NCBI GenBank assembly: GCA_023442945.1
Contig: JAEZWW010000037.1
Location: 1 to 64,000 of the forward strand
Direction: 5' to 3'
Source: Pseudomonadota bacterium
GTDB taxonomy: Bacteria > Pseudomonadota > Gammaproteobacteria > Burkholderiales > Burkholderiaceae_C
Length of the DNA: 64,000 nt
Shown here: one piece after another, positions 7,090 to 17,009 of the stretch
Layout of the letters: each line of letters begins with the position of its first letter
Numbering within the stretch: position 1 is the first letter of the stretch
Position numbers and translations under genes: made by a program
The notes under the pieces: model-generated
Databases searched by the model: none
What the model saw: the letters and a program-made list of their open reading frames with translations, nothing else
What the model was told of the DNA's origin: nothing

Positions 7090-8133
7090 ATGCCCAACCG
7101 CAGAAACGTCCTGTCCACCCTGGCGCTGGCGCCCGCCTTGGCCCACCTGGGCGCCTTCGCCCAAGCCAGCGGCGCGTCTCCAGCTTCCGGCGGCTCCCCC
7201 GCTGCCAGCAGCGCACCCCGGCCCGCCAGCGGCTGGCCGCAACAGGCCAGCAAGGTTTATGTCGGCTTTGCGGCCGGCGGCGGCACCGACGTGCTGGCCC
7301 GCCTGTTCGCCCAGCGGCTGGAGGCGCATTTCAAACAGCCCTTCGTGGTGGAAAACAAAACCGGCGCGTCCGGCGCCATTGCCGCCGTCGGCGTGGCCAA
7401 GGCGCCGCCCGACGGCCACAGCCTGCTGATGGCCGCCGACGCGCACCTGATCTACCCGCACCTCAGCACCGGGCTGACGTACCAGGCGGTGGGCGACTTC
7501 ACCCCCATCGCCTGCCTGTCGTCCGGCCCGCAGGTCATCGCCGTGCACCCCGACGTGCCCGCGGGCAACCTGGCCGAGCTGATCGCCCTGTCCAACAAAG
7601 ACAAGAAGGGCCTGGCCTACGCATCCGGCGGCGCCGGCACGCTGACGCAAATGGTGGTCGAGCTGATCAAGACCCAGTCCGACCTGAACATCACCCACGT
7701 CCCCTTCAAAGGCTCGGGCCCCTCGCTCATCCCCGTCATCGCGGGGGAGATCCCCGTGCTGTCGTCGCCGCTGGGCATCGTCCTGCCGCACATCGCCAGC
7801 AAGAAGCTCAAGCCCATCGCCGTCACCAGCGCCAAGCGCACCAAGTTCCTGCCCAATACCCCCGCCGTGGCCGAAACCAAGGGCTTTGAAGGGTACGAAG
7901 CCACGTCCTGGGTCGGCCTGCTGGGGCCCAAGGGCCTGCCCGCCGACGTCGTCCAGGCCATCAACGCCTTCGCCGGCACCCTGGCGACCGACCCGGCCTT
8001 CATCGAGCGCCTGGACAAGAACGCCTGGAGCCCCGTCAGCCTGAGCGCCGCCGACTTCAAAGCCAAGATGGAACGCGATTCGGCCAAGTGGAAGAAGCTG
8101 ATCGACCAGCAGGGGATCAAGCTGGATGCGTGA
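7090..8133 (+). CDS. Bug/TctC-family tripartite tricarboxylate receptor
   Basis: This is a periplasmic solute-binding protein of the Bug family (347 residues). An N-terminal signal of Tat/Sec type (MPNRRNVLSTLALAPALAHL..AFA) is followed by a low-complexity Ser/Ala/Pro linker. The fold then begins with VYVGFAAGGGTDVLARL, the glycine-rich first loop that holds the ligand carboxylate in this family. ASGGAGTLTQ and THVPFKGSGPSLI are further signatures. It follows the enolase-like gene and may deliver that enzyme's carboxylate substrate. No TctA/TctB permease genes are in the window, so it must use a distant or shared permease. Confidence 0.88.
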   Translation: MPNRRNVLSTLALAPALAHLGAFAQASGASPASGGSPAASSAPRPASGWPQQASKVYVGFAAGGGTDVLARLFAQRLEAHFKQPFVVENKTGASGAIAAVGVAKAPPDGHSLLMAADAHLIYPHLSTGLTYQAVGDFTPIACLSSGPQVIAVHPDVPAGNLAELIALSNKDKKGLAYASGGAGTLTQMVVELIKTQSDLNITHVPFKGSGPSLIPVIAGEIPVLSSPLGIVLPHIASKKLKPIAVTSAKRTKFLPNTPAVAETKGFEGYEATSWVGLLGPKGLPADVVQAINAFAGTLATDPAFIERLDKNAWSPVSLSAADFKAKMERDSAKWKKLIDQQGIKLDA

Positions 8134-8192
8134 GGGGGCAGGGCGCTTGAGCGGGGCGGTAGGGCAGCGCAGCGGCGGTTAGCAATAAAACA

Positions 8193-8241
8193 GGCTGCCA
8201 GCGCTACAGTCACCTGCGCGGCCAGCTACAGGGTTGATAGC
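8193..8241 (-). repeat. 17-nt-box repeat element, copy R5
   Basis: GCGCTACAGTCACCTGCGCGGCCA leads into the box GCTACAGGGTTGATAGC at 8225-8241. It lies in the gap between the Bug gene and the convergent membrane-protein gene. Confidence 0.72.
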
Positions 8242-8351
8242 GAAAGTGTGGCCCGAGTGGCAGGCAGCGCGCCTTGCCAGACGCCGTCTGCGGCAGCCAT
8301 GGGCCTCGCTCCCCCTCGTTCGCGCGGGGCCGAGTGTGTTGGCGCCACCCC

Positions 8352-9221
8352 TTACTTGGCAGGTGGCGCAGGGCGCTGGGTTTGCACGGTGATGTTCTGC
8401 ACCGGCACCCGCTCGGCCAGGCGCGTGGCGGGGTGGTACAGCAGGGCGTAGGCGCTGGTGGCGATGACGATGACGCCGGTCTTTGGCTCCGCACCGGCCT
8501 TGTCTGCGGGATGAAGGGTGACGCAGGGGAGGGCCTTGGCGTTGGCATCGGCGTCGGCGGCTTGCGTCGGGTCAAAGCACTGGGTCGCGGGGAGGATGAA
8601 GCGCTCGACGTAATCCTGCGCGCCGAAGTAACCCATGATCGGCACGGCAGCGATGGCCATCAGCGTGAAGCCCATCGCCAGCCAAAGGAGCAAAGGGCTG
8701 AGCGCGACGGCGACGCCGCCGACGACCATGGTGCCAATCAAAGCCACCTCGTCGACTCGCCCGGCGGCGCGCACCTGCGCTTTGGCGCGTTGCGCCCACT
8801 TGCGGCCACCGCGGCCCGGGGCAAATTGGATCATCAGTGCCAGGATCAGAAAGACCGCCAACAGGCCAGCGATCACCATGCGCCATGGCATCGCCGCGTA
8901 AAAACGGACCAGCGATGCCCACGTCATCGCTTTAGGGAACATCCCCAGCACGCCCGCCCACGCCGCCAAGATCGGGTCCAGCGGCGCGTTGATGAACAGG
9001 TTGTGGTCCAGCCCCAGCGGCTGCGCCAAACCCATCAACACGCCGTAGCCGAACAAGGTGGTGATTAGCGTCGCCGCCGCCAGCACCGCCGCCACGTGCC
9101 CCAGCCAAGACCAGGGCTTGCTGGCGCTGGCCGGCGGCGCTTGCGCCGCTGCGCGTGGCGCACGGGGCGACCGCAGGTGGCCTGCGGCGTGGGCGGTGGA
9201 CGGGGGGTGGGCGGCGCGCAT
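8352..9221 (-). CDS. Conserved-type inner-membrane protein of unknown function
   Basis: This 289-residue protein has hydrophobic segments at about 38-70, 80-97, 112-135 and 160-200 and a C-terminal domain of about 90 residues with two Cys (QCFDPT and LPCVTL). It ends with a strand-rich stretch (VIVIATSAYALLYHP). The first 35 residues are Ala/Pro/Arg-rich. I do not recognise the family. The start is uncertain: the ATG at 9221 is the longest option and a later start nearer the first helix is possible. It is transcribed alone between two repeat copies. Confidence 0.55.
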   Translation of the reverse strand: MRAAHPPSTAHAAGHLRSPRAPRAAAQAPPASASKPWSWLGHVAAVLAAATLITTLFGYGVLMGLAQPLGLDHNLFINAPLDPILAAWAGVLGMFPKAMTWASLVRFYAAMPWRMVIAGLLAVFLILALMIQFAPGRGGRKWAQRAKAQVRAAGRVDEVALIGTMVVGGVAVALSPLLLWLAMGFTLMAIAAVPIMGYFGAQDYVERFILPATQCFDPTQAADADANAKALPCVTLHPADKAGAEPKTGVIVIATSAYALLYHPATRLAERVPVQNITVQTQRPAPPAK

Positions 9222-9300
9222 GGGCTGGGATGTTACGCGGTGCGCGGCGTGCGCCCAGAGCCGCGAGCGCCCGTTTTCGCCCGCAGGTGGTGGCGACGGA

Positions 9301-9364
9301 TTTTTGAATGAAATCGGCCGCTGGCCCTAGAGCAGATTGCGCGGCCAGCTACCGATTGGATAGC
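9301..9364 (-). repeat. 17-nt-box repeat element, copy R6
   Basis: This full-length copy has TTTTTGAATGAAATCGGCCG, CTGGCCCTAGAGCAG, ATTGCGCGGCCA and then the box GCTACCGATTGGATAGC at 9348-9364, in which GCTA pairs with TAGC. It lies between the membrane-protein gene and the next minus-strand gene. Confidence 0.85.
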
Positions 9365-9412
9365 AACTGCCGAGCTGGCGCAGACCCAGTAGGCCCGGTT
9401 CTACCCCGCCTG

Positions 9413-9781
9413 CTACGCGCCCGGCTCCGCCAGCCAACGCGCCTCAAACGCCTGCGCAAACTGCGCGTTCCCGCTCAGCGACAAGGTCAGCGTGGTGCGC
9501 CCGTGGTCGGCGGCGGTCAGGCGCACTTCGCCCGTGTCGGGCTGCCAGGCCAGCGGCAAGGGCTGGCCGTCATCGTCCTGCGCCTGCAAGTCCACGTCCC
9601 AATCACCGCCTTCGTCCAGCGGGCCGCACCGCCCGGCAAACGCGGCGCAGGCCCAGCGCAAGACTTGCTCCACCTCGGCTTGCAGCGCCGGCACCCGCGC
9701 CGCCGTCACGCTGGCCATCGCGTCCCAGTTGACGTGGCCGTGCGCGTCTTCGGTGGGGTCGAACAGGAGGTAGTTCAGCAT
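9413..9781 (-). CDS. Small acidic hypothetical protein
   Basis: This 122-residue, acidic soluble protein begins MLNYLLFDPTEDAHGHVNWD and has alternating strand and helix character. I do not recognise a family. Base composition is the high-GC host type, unlike the AT-rich defence genes immediately upstream on the same strand. It thus marks the left edge of that island, 150 bp from the ariB stop. Confidence 0.6.
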   Translation of the reverse strand: MLNYLLFDPTEDAHGHVNWDAMASVTAARVPALQAEVEQVLRWACAAFAGRCGPLDEGGDWDVDLQAQDDDGQPLPLAWQPDTGEVRLTAADHGRTTLTLSLSGNAQFAQAFEARWLAEPGA

Positions 9782-9830
9782 GGGTGGGTCAGATAAGGAA
9801 GTTGATCGATTATCCCCGAACCCTTTGGAA

Positions 9831-9899
9831 AAGAGAAAAATGTGATTCTCTTGTCTGGATTTCTATAGTTGCAGTGCCTCATAGTATTGCGTTGAGGCA
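9831..9899 (-). terminator. Two hairpins downstream of ariB
   Basis: A 7-bp stem AAGAGAA/TTCTCTT (9831-9837 with 9846-9852) and a perfect 7-bp stem TGCCTCA/TGAGGCA (9875-9881 with 9893-9899) lie in the AT-rich 150 bp after ariB. On the minus strand the first is followed by TTCC, a weak U-tract. They may end the ariAB transcript. Confidence 0.35.
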
Positions 9900-9931
9900 G
9901 CCGAGCTAATAGAAGCGAGTTTAAGTAATGT

Positions 9932-10699
9932 CTATGCAGGTTTTTGCGGTTCGTTATTCAAGCGCCGTACAATCTGATTAACCAATTGTTCTAGATGCCT
10001 GTTTTCGAGTTTTGATCCGATTGAGTGTAGTGATTTGACGGAAAATTTTACGCCTTCGGCACTCGATAGAGTTTCTATTATTGTTAGTAATAAATTTTTG
10101 CCGCGTACATGTTTGTGTGGATCCGCGTCGATCTGCTCGGCTATCCAAGTGGGTAGTGGGGGCGCGGAATTTATCCTGTCAAAATAATTGGAATTCAAAT
10201 TGGCGTTCGCACTGGAAAATTCAATGCAATCAGAACCGGTTCGGAAGCTATAAGCTTGATCGCTCAAAAAATAGGCAATCTCGGATTTGAACCAAACAGT
10301 AATCGTTTCCAACGCCTGGAGCCAAACTTTCATTGTGCTCGATCTATTTTCTACGAGTCCGCGAACCTGGTCTGATTTGCTGCAAATATTCTCTATTGAG
10401 TATCCATCGGTGAAAATGACATTTGCGTATCTTGTGCGATCATCAGTATAAAGCCAGACGTCGGAGTCAGCCAAGAATGCAATTGATTCGGTCGAGTCTT
10501 TGAAAGATTCTGAGGATTCCAGAACTATGTCCCTGCCGCCGACGGGAAATATTGTCATATCACCGCAACGTCGTAGTAACTGATCCTCAAGTTGGCGCAA
10601 AATTTCGGCATCATCTTTGCCTTCAACTACTACTGTTTTCGTTGATGTGCGCTTGAGTGCCTCAATAACTTCTTCTGATGTATATTGTGGACTCTTCAT
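9932..10699 (-). CDS. ariB: AriB-like DUF4435 Toprim effector of a PARIS defence system
   Basis: This 255-residue protein has a Toprim-like DUF4435 core: VVVEGKDDAEIL places the acidic residue at Glu26, and FLADSDVW gives the D-x-D at Asp78/Asp80. In the PARIS phage-defence system AriB is held by the AriA ATPase assembly and released on sensing a phage anti-restriction protein. It then acts as a nuclease on host tRNA and aborts infection. The gene follows ariA with a 1-nt gap, in the usual ariA-ariB order. The DNA is clearly AT-rich compared with its neighbours, pointing to horizontal gain. The trigger and target here are inferred from the family. Confidence 0.78.
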   Translation of the reverse strand: MKSPQYTSEEVIEALKRTSTKTVVVEGKDDAEILRQLEDQLLRRCGDMTIFPVGGRDIVLESSESFKDSTESIAFLADSDVWLYTDDRTRYANVIFTDGYSIENICSKSDQVRGLVENRSSTMKVWLQALETITVWFKSEIAYFLSDQAYSFRTGSDCIEFSSANANLNSNYFDRINSAPPLPTWIAEQIDADPHKHVRGKNLLLTIIETLSSAEGVKFSVKSLHSIGSKLENRHLEQLVNQIVRRLNNEPQKPA

Positions 10700-10700
10700 T

Positions 10701-11818
10701 TCAGTGTTTGGGATTTGAGAGATTTATCTCGAAATCGGAATATTTTGCGTAAATCGCCGGCGAATGAGTTACGAAAAAGTATTGATTGGTAGTATTGAGT
10801 GAGGTTAGCGAGCGTATCAATTTGCGCTGCCAATCCAAATGCAAGCTGAGTTCCGGTTCATCAATCATGACGACATGATCGCTACAAAAAGTCGCGTAGC
10901 ACAAAAAGCTGAGGAGTTGTTTTTCTCCCGCGGAAAGAATTTCAGAATTTATTTCTATTTCATTATTATTATTGTCAATCTTGATGTCTCGAATTTTTAT
11001 GGAGCGATTGGGGAAATAGCTCGAAACCTCTTTTGCCAGCAATCCGAGTGGCTTTGATATTTTGTCGCGCTCAACCTCGGTCAAAGATACTTTTTTGAGA
11101 ATTTGATTTAGAACAAGATCGGCGCCCAATTTGGCGCTAGATGATTGCCACTCTCTGATGGTGAGGGAAATATTCTCGGCCAAATTCTCATACTCGGATT
11201 TTTGACGCGAATCTATCGAGGATTTGTGTTCAAGAACGAGGCGTTCCACATCGGTGGTGGACACGGAGCATATGAATTTATGCTCCATGTTATTCAACTT
11301 GTCGGAGATTGTGCGCAAAGCCTTGGTGAGTTCGGTTTCGTTATCTATGGCAAGGCCCTGCGATCTTAGGGTTCGCGTTTTGTGTATCGAAAACCCGCCT
11401 TCTACCCTTCGGAATGTAGGAAAAAATAAAGAGTGTGGTCCGATGCCAAGGGCAAAACTACATTTCCATAAGTTGGACTCAATTTCGCTCCAAGTGCCGG
11501 CGAGTGGTTTCGTGCCCAATAAATTTGAAAATCGATCGCCGAGACTATCTTTTCGTGTCACTGATATAGAATATACGGACTCTTCGTTTTCTCGGTACTG
11601 CTGAACGGTGGCATCGGCTGCGTCGCTGGACAGCGTAAGGCGAGAAAAGTTCATTTCGCCCAACAATTGGTTTAGGTTCCCGCTATACAGATACCAAAGC
11701 GCTTTCAGTATTGATGTTTTTCCGGTCCCGTTCTGTCCGGTAAAGATATTTAATTGACTATTGAAGGATAGCGTTCCAGATAAATTGCCATTGAGGTCTT
11801 CATATTGAAAACTATGAA

Positions 11819-11822
<4 letters not shown>
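10701..11822 (-). CDS. ariA: AriA-like ABC/AAA_15 ATPase of a PARIS defence system
   Basis: From ATG 11822 this is a 373-residue ABC-type ATPase. Walker A is GQNGTGKTS at 29-37, the signature LSAGEKQ at about 296-302, Walker B VMIDEPE at about 318-324 and the switch His THSP at about 352-355. A charged helical middle (about 165-250) fits the coiled-coil insert of this class. Next to a DUF4435 gene it matches AriA, the sensor scaffold of PARIS. The chosen ATG has GGGGGA 4 nt upstream and overlaps the glnS stop as ATGA. A GTG at 11834 is also open. The AT-rich codon use contrasts sharply with glnS, so a foreign operon appears to be translationally coupled to a housekeeping gene. Confidence 0.8.
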
Positions 11823-13699
<1,877 letters not shown>

Positions 13700-14025
13700 G
13701 GTGGAATTCTAGGTGGCGGCAGACCGGTCTGGACGGGCAGGGCGGCGGGCAGGGCGCTGGGTGGTGTGCGCGGGCGAGGTGGGGCCGTGTCGGGGCGGTG
13801 CGGCGGCCGGTGCTGGACCAGCCTTGGGCTGTCGCACGTGGCCCGCGCTGCGTGACTTTTGTTCGCGCGATGGCGCTAAGTGCTTGATTTGCAAGATTTT
13901 AGTTACGATCAGATACGTACTTCACGTGATCTATGTGGTCGGCGCGGGCCCGTCGCCCGTTTAATCGGTGTCGAGGACAAGCGCGGGCCCTGCCCGCCAA
14001 AGCCTGGCTTTATCAGGAGATAGCA
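13700..14025. other. Divergent intergenic region glnS / PXPV gene
   Basis: This 326-bp gap is GC-rich near glnS and AT-richer at 13880-13935 (for example TTGATTTGCAAGATTTTAG). That part is the likely promoter zone for the rightward gene. I see no repeat copy, RNA gene or clear operator. Confidence 0.5.
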
Positions 14026-14388
14026 ATGATTTCTGTGAAACGCATGGTGGCCGGCGGTTTGATCGCCGCAGCAGGCTTGCTGGGTGCCGCTGGCATGGCG
14101 CAGGCCCGCGACGTGTATTGGAACGTGGGCGTTGGCGGCCCGGGCATTTCGGTCGGCGTGGGCAACGCGCCGGTGTACGTGGCACCGCAGCCGATGTACG
14201 TGCCCCAGCCGGTGTACGTCGCCCCGCGCCCCGTGTATTACGAGCCGGCGCCGGTGTATTACGGCCCGCCGCGCGGTTATTACCGCCCCGCGCCGGTGTA
14301 CTACGGCGGTGGCTATTACCGCGGCGGCCGTGGGCACTATGACCGCGGACGCGGTCACGGCCACCACCGCCACGGCGGCTGGCGTTAA
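14026..14388 (+). CDS. Secreted PXPV-repeat protein
   Basis: This 120-residue exported protein has a strong Shine-Dalgarno (AGGAGA, 5 nt before ATG). The signal peptide (MISVKRMVAGGLIAAAGLLGAAGMAQA) is followed by a mature part built from Pro-x-Pro-Val-Tyr repeats (APVYVAPQP, QPVYVAPRP, APVYYGPP). A Gly/His/Arg/Tyr-rich tail (HGHHRHGGWR) ends it. This fits the PXPV repeat family of small secreted proteobacterial proteins, whose role is not established. The His-rich end might bind metal. It is monocistronic and followed by a good terminator about 140 bp later. Confidence 0.82.
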   Translation: MISVKRMVAGGLIAAAGLLGAAGMAQARDVYWNVGVGGPGISVGVGNAPVYVAPQPMYVPQPVYVAPRPVYYEPAPVYYGPPRGYYRPAPVYYGGGYYRGGRGHYDRGRGHGHHRHGGWR

Positions 14389-14529
14389 CCCGCTAAGGGC
14401 CCTGGCCGATCTGTAGTAAGGTCGTACCCGTGGCTGCATCGGCATCACGCGGATTCGGCCCGGTTTCTTCCCGCTGGTAAGGGGCCCGAAGTGCTTTGAC
14501 GCCAGCAACTCCAAGGTGACCACCCTTCT

Positions 14530-14558
14530 AGCCCGCCCGCCTGGCGGGCTTTTCTTTT
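14530..14558 (+). terminator. Rho-independent terminator
   Basis: A perfect 8-bp stem AGCCCGCC/GGCGGGCT with a 5-nt loop is followed by TTTCTTTT. It ends the transcript of the PXPV gene. About 140 nt of untranslated sequence lie between the stop codon and this hairpin, so the 3' part could be a stable RNA. Confidence 0.85.
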
Positions 14559-14634
14559 GGCCCGCCGGCGCGTCGCGCGACGGTGTGGGGGCCGGGATGC
14601 CGGTGATAAACGGCCTGATATTCACCTGCCAATC

Positions 14635-14700
14635 GCTATGGTTTGAAGAGCTGGCCGCGCTGGTGGTTGTAGGGCTGGCGGTCGATTTTCCTTGAAATTC
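14635..14700 (+). repeat. 17-nt-box repeat element, copy R7
   Basis: The box GCTATGGTTTGAAGAGC at 14635-14651 is followed by TGGCCGCGCTGGTGGTTGTAG, then GGC, GTCGATTT and CTTGAAATT. It is the first of four copies, all in plus orientation, in the gene-free stretch 14389-15167. Confidence 0.82.
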
Positions 14701-14873
14701 GATGGTGCGGTGCGCGCGGCTGCGTGCGCTGGCCAGCTGTTGCGGTCGTGCCTGGGCGGCGGCCCAGGCGCAGCTTGGCGCTGTGCGGGCGATTCGCCGC
14801 TGCTGGGTAACGCTTCAGTGAGGGCATGCCGCCCGGGCGGTGGCTTTTGCGGCGGTGTCGCGCAGTGCCGGAT

Positions 14874-14938
14874 GCTCTTGTTTGAATAGCCGGCCGCGCA
14901 GGTGGTTGTAGGGCGGGGCGCCGATTGGGCTTGAAACC
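14874..14938 (+). repeat. 17-nt-box repeat element, copy R8
   Basis: The box GCTCTTGTTTGAATAGC at 14874-14890 is followed by CGGCCGCGCAGGTGGTTGTAG, GGGCGCCGATTGGGCTTGAAAC. It is the second copy in the non-coding cluster. Confidence 0.82.
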
Positions 14939-14991
14939 ATCAACGCCGGCACCAAGCCGCTGGTGGCGATCTGCCGATCTGGCGATCTTTG

Positions 14992-15037
14992 GGTCGGCCG
15001 CGCACGGTGCGTTGTCGCCGCCCGATTGCGCTTGAAC
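14992..15037 (+). repeat. Degenerate repeat element, copy R9
   Basis: GTCGGCCGCGCACGGTGCG and CCCGATTGCGCTTGAACC match the middle and far end of the family, but the 17-nt box is not recognisable. It is probably an eroded copy within the same cluster. Confidence 0.5.
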
Positions 15038-15046
15038 CTGCCGGTT

Positions 15047-15113
15047 GATCCTGTTTTTATAGCTGCCCGCGCAGGTGGCTGTAGGGCCAACGGCCGATTT
15101 CTCTTGAATTTTC
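15047..15113 (+). repeat. 17-nt-box repeat element, copy R10
   Basis: A degenerate box GATCCTGTTTTTATAGC at 15047-15063 is followed by TGCCCGCGCAGGTGGCTGTAG, GGCCAACGGCCGATTTCTCT and TGAATTTT. The GGCCAACGGCC segment is an inverted repeat. It lies just downstream of the GntR gene's 3' end. Confidence 0.82.
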
Positions 15114-15167
15114 CATCACAGACCTCGGGTGCGCGTATTGCACGCCGCCCGGCACGCTCGCCCCCAC

Positions 15168-15863
15168 TCAGCCTGCCGCAAACAGCCGCTGCTTGTTCAC
15201 CCGGCTGCGGTAAGCATGTTCGCGCAGCAGCGCTTCGGCGCGGCCGGCTTCGCGGGTGCTGAGGGCGGTGACGATGTCCTCGTGGTCTTGCTGGGCGCGC
15301 TGCAAAAAGGCCAGTTCCAGCGCGCTGGGCTGCTGGCCGATGGCCAGGGCGGCGGCGCTGGCCATGGGGGCGCGGGCGACGTGTTCCAGCGCGGAGGCGA
15401 GGGCAGCGTTGTCGGCCGCGGCCACCAGCTCGCCGTGAAAACGCGCGTTCAGCTGCACCCAGGGCGCCAGGCTGAAGCTGGCGTCGCCCAGGCGGCGTTC
15501 GGCCCCGGCCAGCAGGTCGGCGCCTTCGGCCACGCAATCGGCCAGGGCGGTCAGCAGGGCGGCGCTGGCGCCGCGTTCGGCCACCAGGCGCGCGGCCATG
15601 CCTTCCAGCACGCCGCGCACGTCGATCGCCTCGGACACGTCGCGCGGGGTCAGCGTGCGCACGCGAAAGCCGCGGCGCGGCAGTTGTTCCAGGTAGCCCT
15701 CGCGCACCAGCTGTTCAAACGCCAGGCGCACCGGCGTGCGCGACACGCCCAGCTGCGCGGCGACGTCCAGCTCGACCAGGCGCTGGCCCGGTTCAACGCT
15801 GCGCGACAGGATGCGCTGGCGCAGCGCGTCGAGCACGTGGTGGATCTGCGGGGTGGTGGCCAT
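15168..15863 (-). CDS. GntR-family (FCD/FadR-type) transcriptional regulator
   Basis: This 231-residue regulator has an N-terminal winged helix-turn-helix (about residues 10-75, with LVELDVAAQLGVSRTPVRLAF). It is followed by an all-helical FCD effector domain with metal-ligand-type residues (NARFHGELV, HEDIVTAL). FCD regulators usually bind a metal-chelated carboxylate and repress catabolic genes. ATG 15863 (MATTPQIHH) is preferred because a longer start would place the operator-like palindrome at 15895-15906 inside the gene. It is divergent from the Bug/M29 genes, whose promoter it probably controls together with its own. Confidence 0.88.
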   Translation of the reverse strand: MATTPQIHHVLDALRQRILSRSVEPGQRLVELDVAAQLGVSRTPVRLAFEQLVREGYLEQLPRRGFRVRTLTPRDVSEAIDVRGVLEGMAARLVAERGASAALLTALADCVAEGADLLAGAERRLGDASFSLAPWVQLNARFHGELVAAADNAALASALEHVARAPMASAAALAIGQQPSALELAFLQRAQQDHEDIVTALSTREAGRAEALLREHAYRSRVNKQRLFAAG

Positions 15864-15894
15864 GGGCGCATTGTCGTCGCCCGCCACGGTGCCG

Positions 15895-15906
15895 ATTGCA
15901 TGCAAT
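15895..15906. promoter_or_regulatory. GntR-type operator palindrome, site 1
   Basis: ATTGCATGCAAT is a perfect 12-bp palindrome 32 bp upstream of the preferred gntR start. FCD-type GntR regulators commonly bind short palindromes of this shape. A near-identical second copy is 52 bp away. Confidence 0.65.
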
Positions 15907-15936
15907 GGAGCGAATATTCCTTGATTCAAATCATTA

Positions 15937-15957
15937 GATACCTAAAATTGCATGCAA
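15937..15957. promoter_or_regulatory. Second operator copy overlapped by a motif shared with other oph promoters
   Basis: ATTGCATGCAA at 15947-15957 repeats site 1. It overlaps GATACCTAAAATTGCATGC at 15937-15955, which starts like GATACCTAAGTATTTGCAAGC found (inverted) at the oxygenase promoter. The overlap suggests joint control of the Bug/M29 promoter by two regulators. Confidence 0.5.
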
Positions 15958-16015
15958 AATACACCCAGGCGCACCCGACGTTGCGCCACCCACAGGACCT
16001 CAGGAGACCTTCCCG

Positions 16016-16999
16016 ATGACGATTTCCCGCCGCGCGGCCACGGCCGCCTTTTTGTTCGCCTGTCTGCCGGGCGCCGCTTTTGCCGCCGGCACCTGGCCGG
16101 ACAAACCGGTCAAGCTGATCGTGCCCTTCCCGCCGGGCGGCGGTGGCGACACCCTGGCGCGCCTGGTGATGACGCGCGTCGCGCAAGAGCTGGGCCAGCC
16201 GCTGGTCGTGGAAAACCTGGCCGGCGCTGGCGGCAACGTGGGCAGCATGAACGCCGCGCGCGCCCCGGCCGACGGCTACACGCTGCTGTACGGCACGAAC
16301 GGCACCTTCGGCATCAACCAGACGCTGTACCGCAAGCCGGGTTTTTCAGCGACCAAGGACTTCGAGCCGGTGGGCCGCATGACCACCATCGCCGCCATGG
16401 TGGTGGTGCGCCCGGGCCTGAACGTGAAGACCATGGCCGATCTGACCAAGCTGTTCAAGGCCAACCCCGGCAAGTACACCTTTGCCTCGGCCGGCAACGG
16501 CACCACGTCGCACATGGCGGGCGAGATGCTGAAGGCCGCGCTGGGCGTGGACATCGTGCACGTGCCCTACCGCGGCGGCGCCCCGGCCATCACCGACCTG
16601 ATTGGCGGGCAGGTGGACACCATGATCGACGTGATGCCCAACACCGCGCCCCAAGTCAAGGGCGGCAAGCTGCAGGCGCTGGCGGTGTCGACCGCCAAGC
16701 GCGTGCCGGGCTTCGAGAACGTGCCGACCATCGCCGAAAGCGGCGTGCCGGGCGCGGCGGGTTTTGATGTGGGCGCGTGGGACGCCATCTTTGCGCCCAA
16801 GGGCACGCCGGCCGAGGTGATCGACAAGGTCAACGCCGCCCTGCGCAAGGTGCTGGCCGACCCGGAGATGCAGGCGCAATTGGCCTCGCGCGGCGCCGTG
16901 GCCTCGCCCAGCACGCCGGTCGAGCTGCGCAGCTTTGTCGCGTCAGAAGTGGACCGCTGGGGCAAGGCCGTCAAACAGGCCGGCGCCACGGTGGATTGA
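16016..16999 (+). CDS. Bug/TctC-family solute-binding protein in the phthalate cluster
   Basis: This 327-residue periplasmic receptor has a signal peptide with a twin-Arg start (MTISRRAATAAFLFACLPGAAFA). The Bug fold follows: LIVPFPPGGGGDTLARL, VVENLAGAGGN, HVPYRGGAPAITDL. A Shine-Dalgarno AGGAG precedes the ATG. The M29-like gene starts 10 bp after its stop, so the two are cotranscribed. Its place in the cluster suggests it binds phthalate or a related aromatic acid. No TctAB-type permease accompanies it. Confidence 0.88.
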   Translation: MTISRRAATAAFLFACLPGAAFAAGTWPDKPVKLIVPFPPGGGGDTLARLVMTRVAQELGQPLVVENLAGAGGNVGSMNAARAPADGYTLLYGTNGTFGINQTLYRKPGFSATKDFEPVGRMTTIAAMVVVRPGLNVKTMADLTKLFKANPGKYTFASAGNGTTSHMAGEMLKAALGVDIVHVPYRGGAPAITDLIGGQVDTMIDVMPNTAPQVKGGKLQALAVSTAKRVPGFENVPTIAESGVPGAAGFDVGAWDAIFAPKGTPAEVIDKVNAALRKVLADPEMQAQLASRGAVASPSTPVELRSFVASEVDRWGKAVKQAGATVD

Positions 17000-17009
17000 G
17001 GAGCGGACG

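Noticed and set aside
14400..14530. A known structural RNA such as 4.5S, 6S or tmRNA
   Set aside because: None of the conserved cores of these RNAs is present.
14635..15113. CRISPR array
   Set aside because: Copies are irregularly spaced, diverged and occur singly all over the window in both orientations. There are no spacers of constant length and no cas genes.
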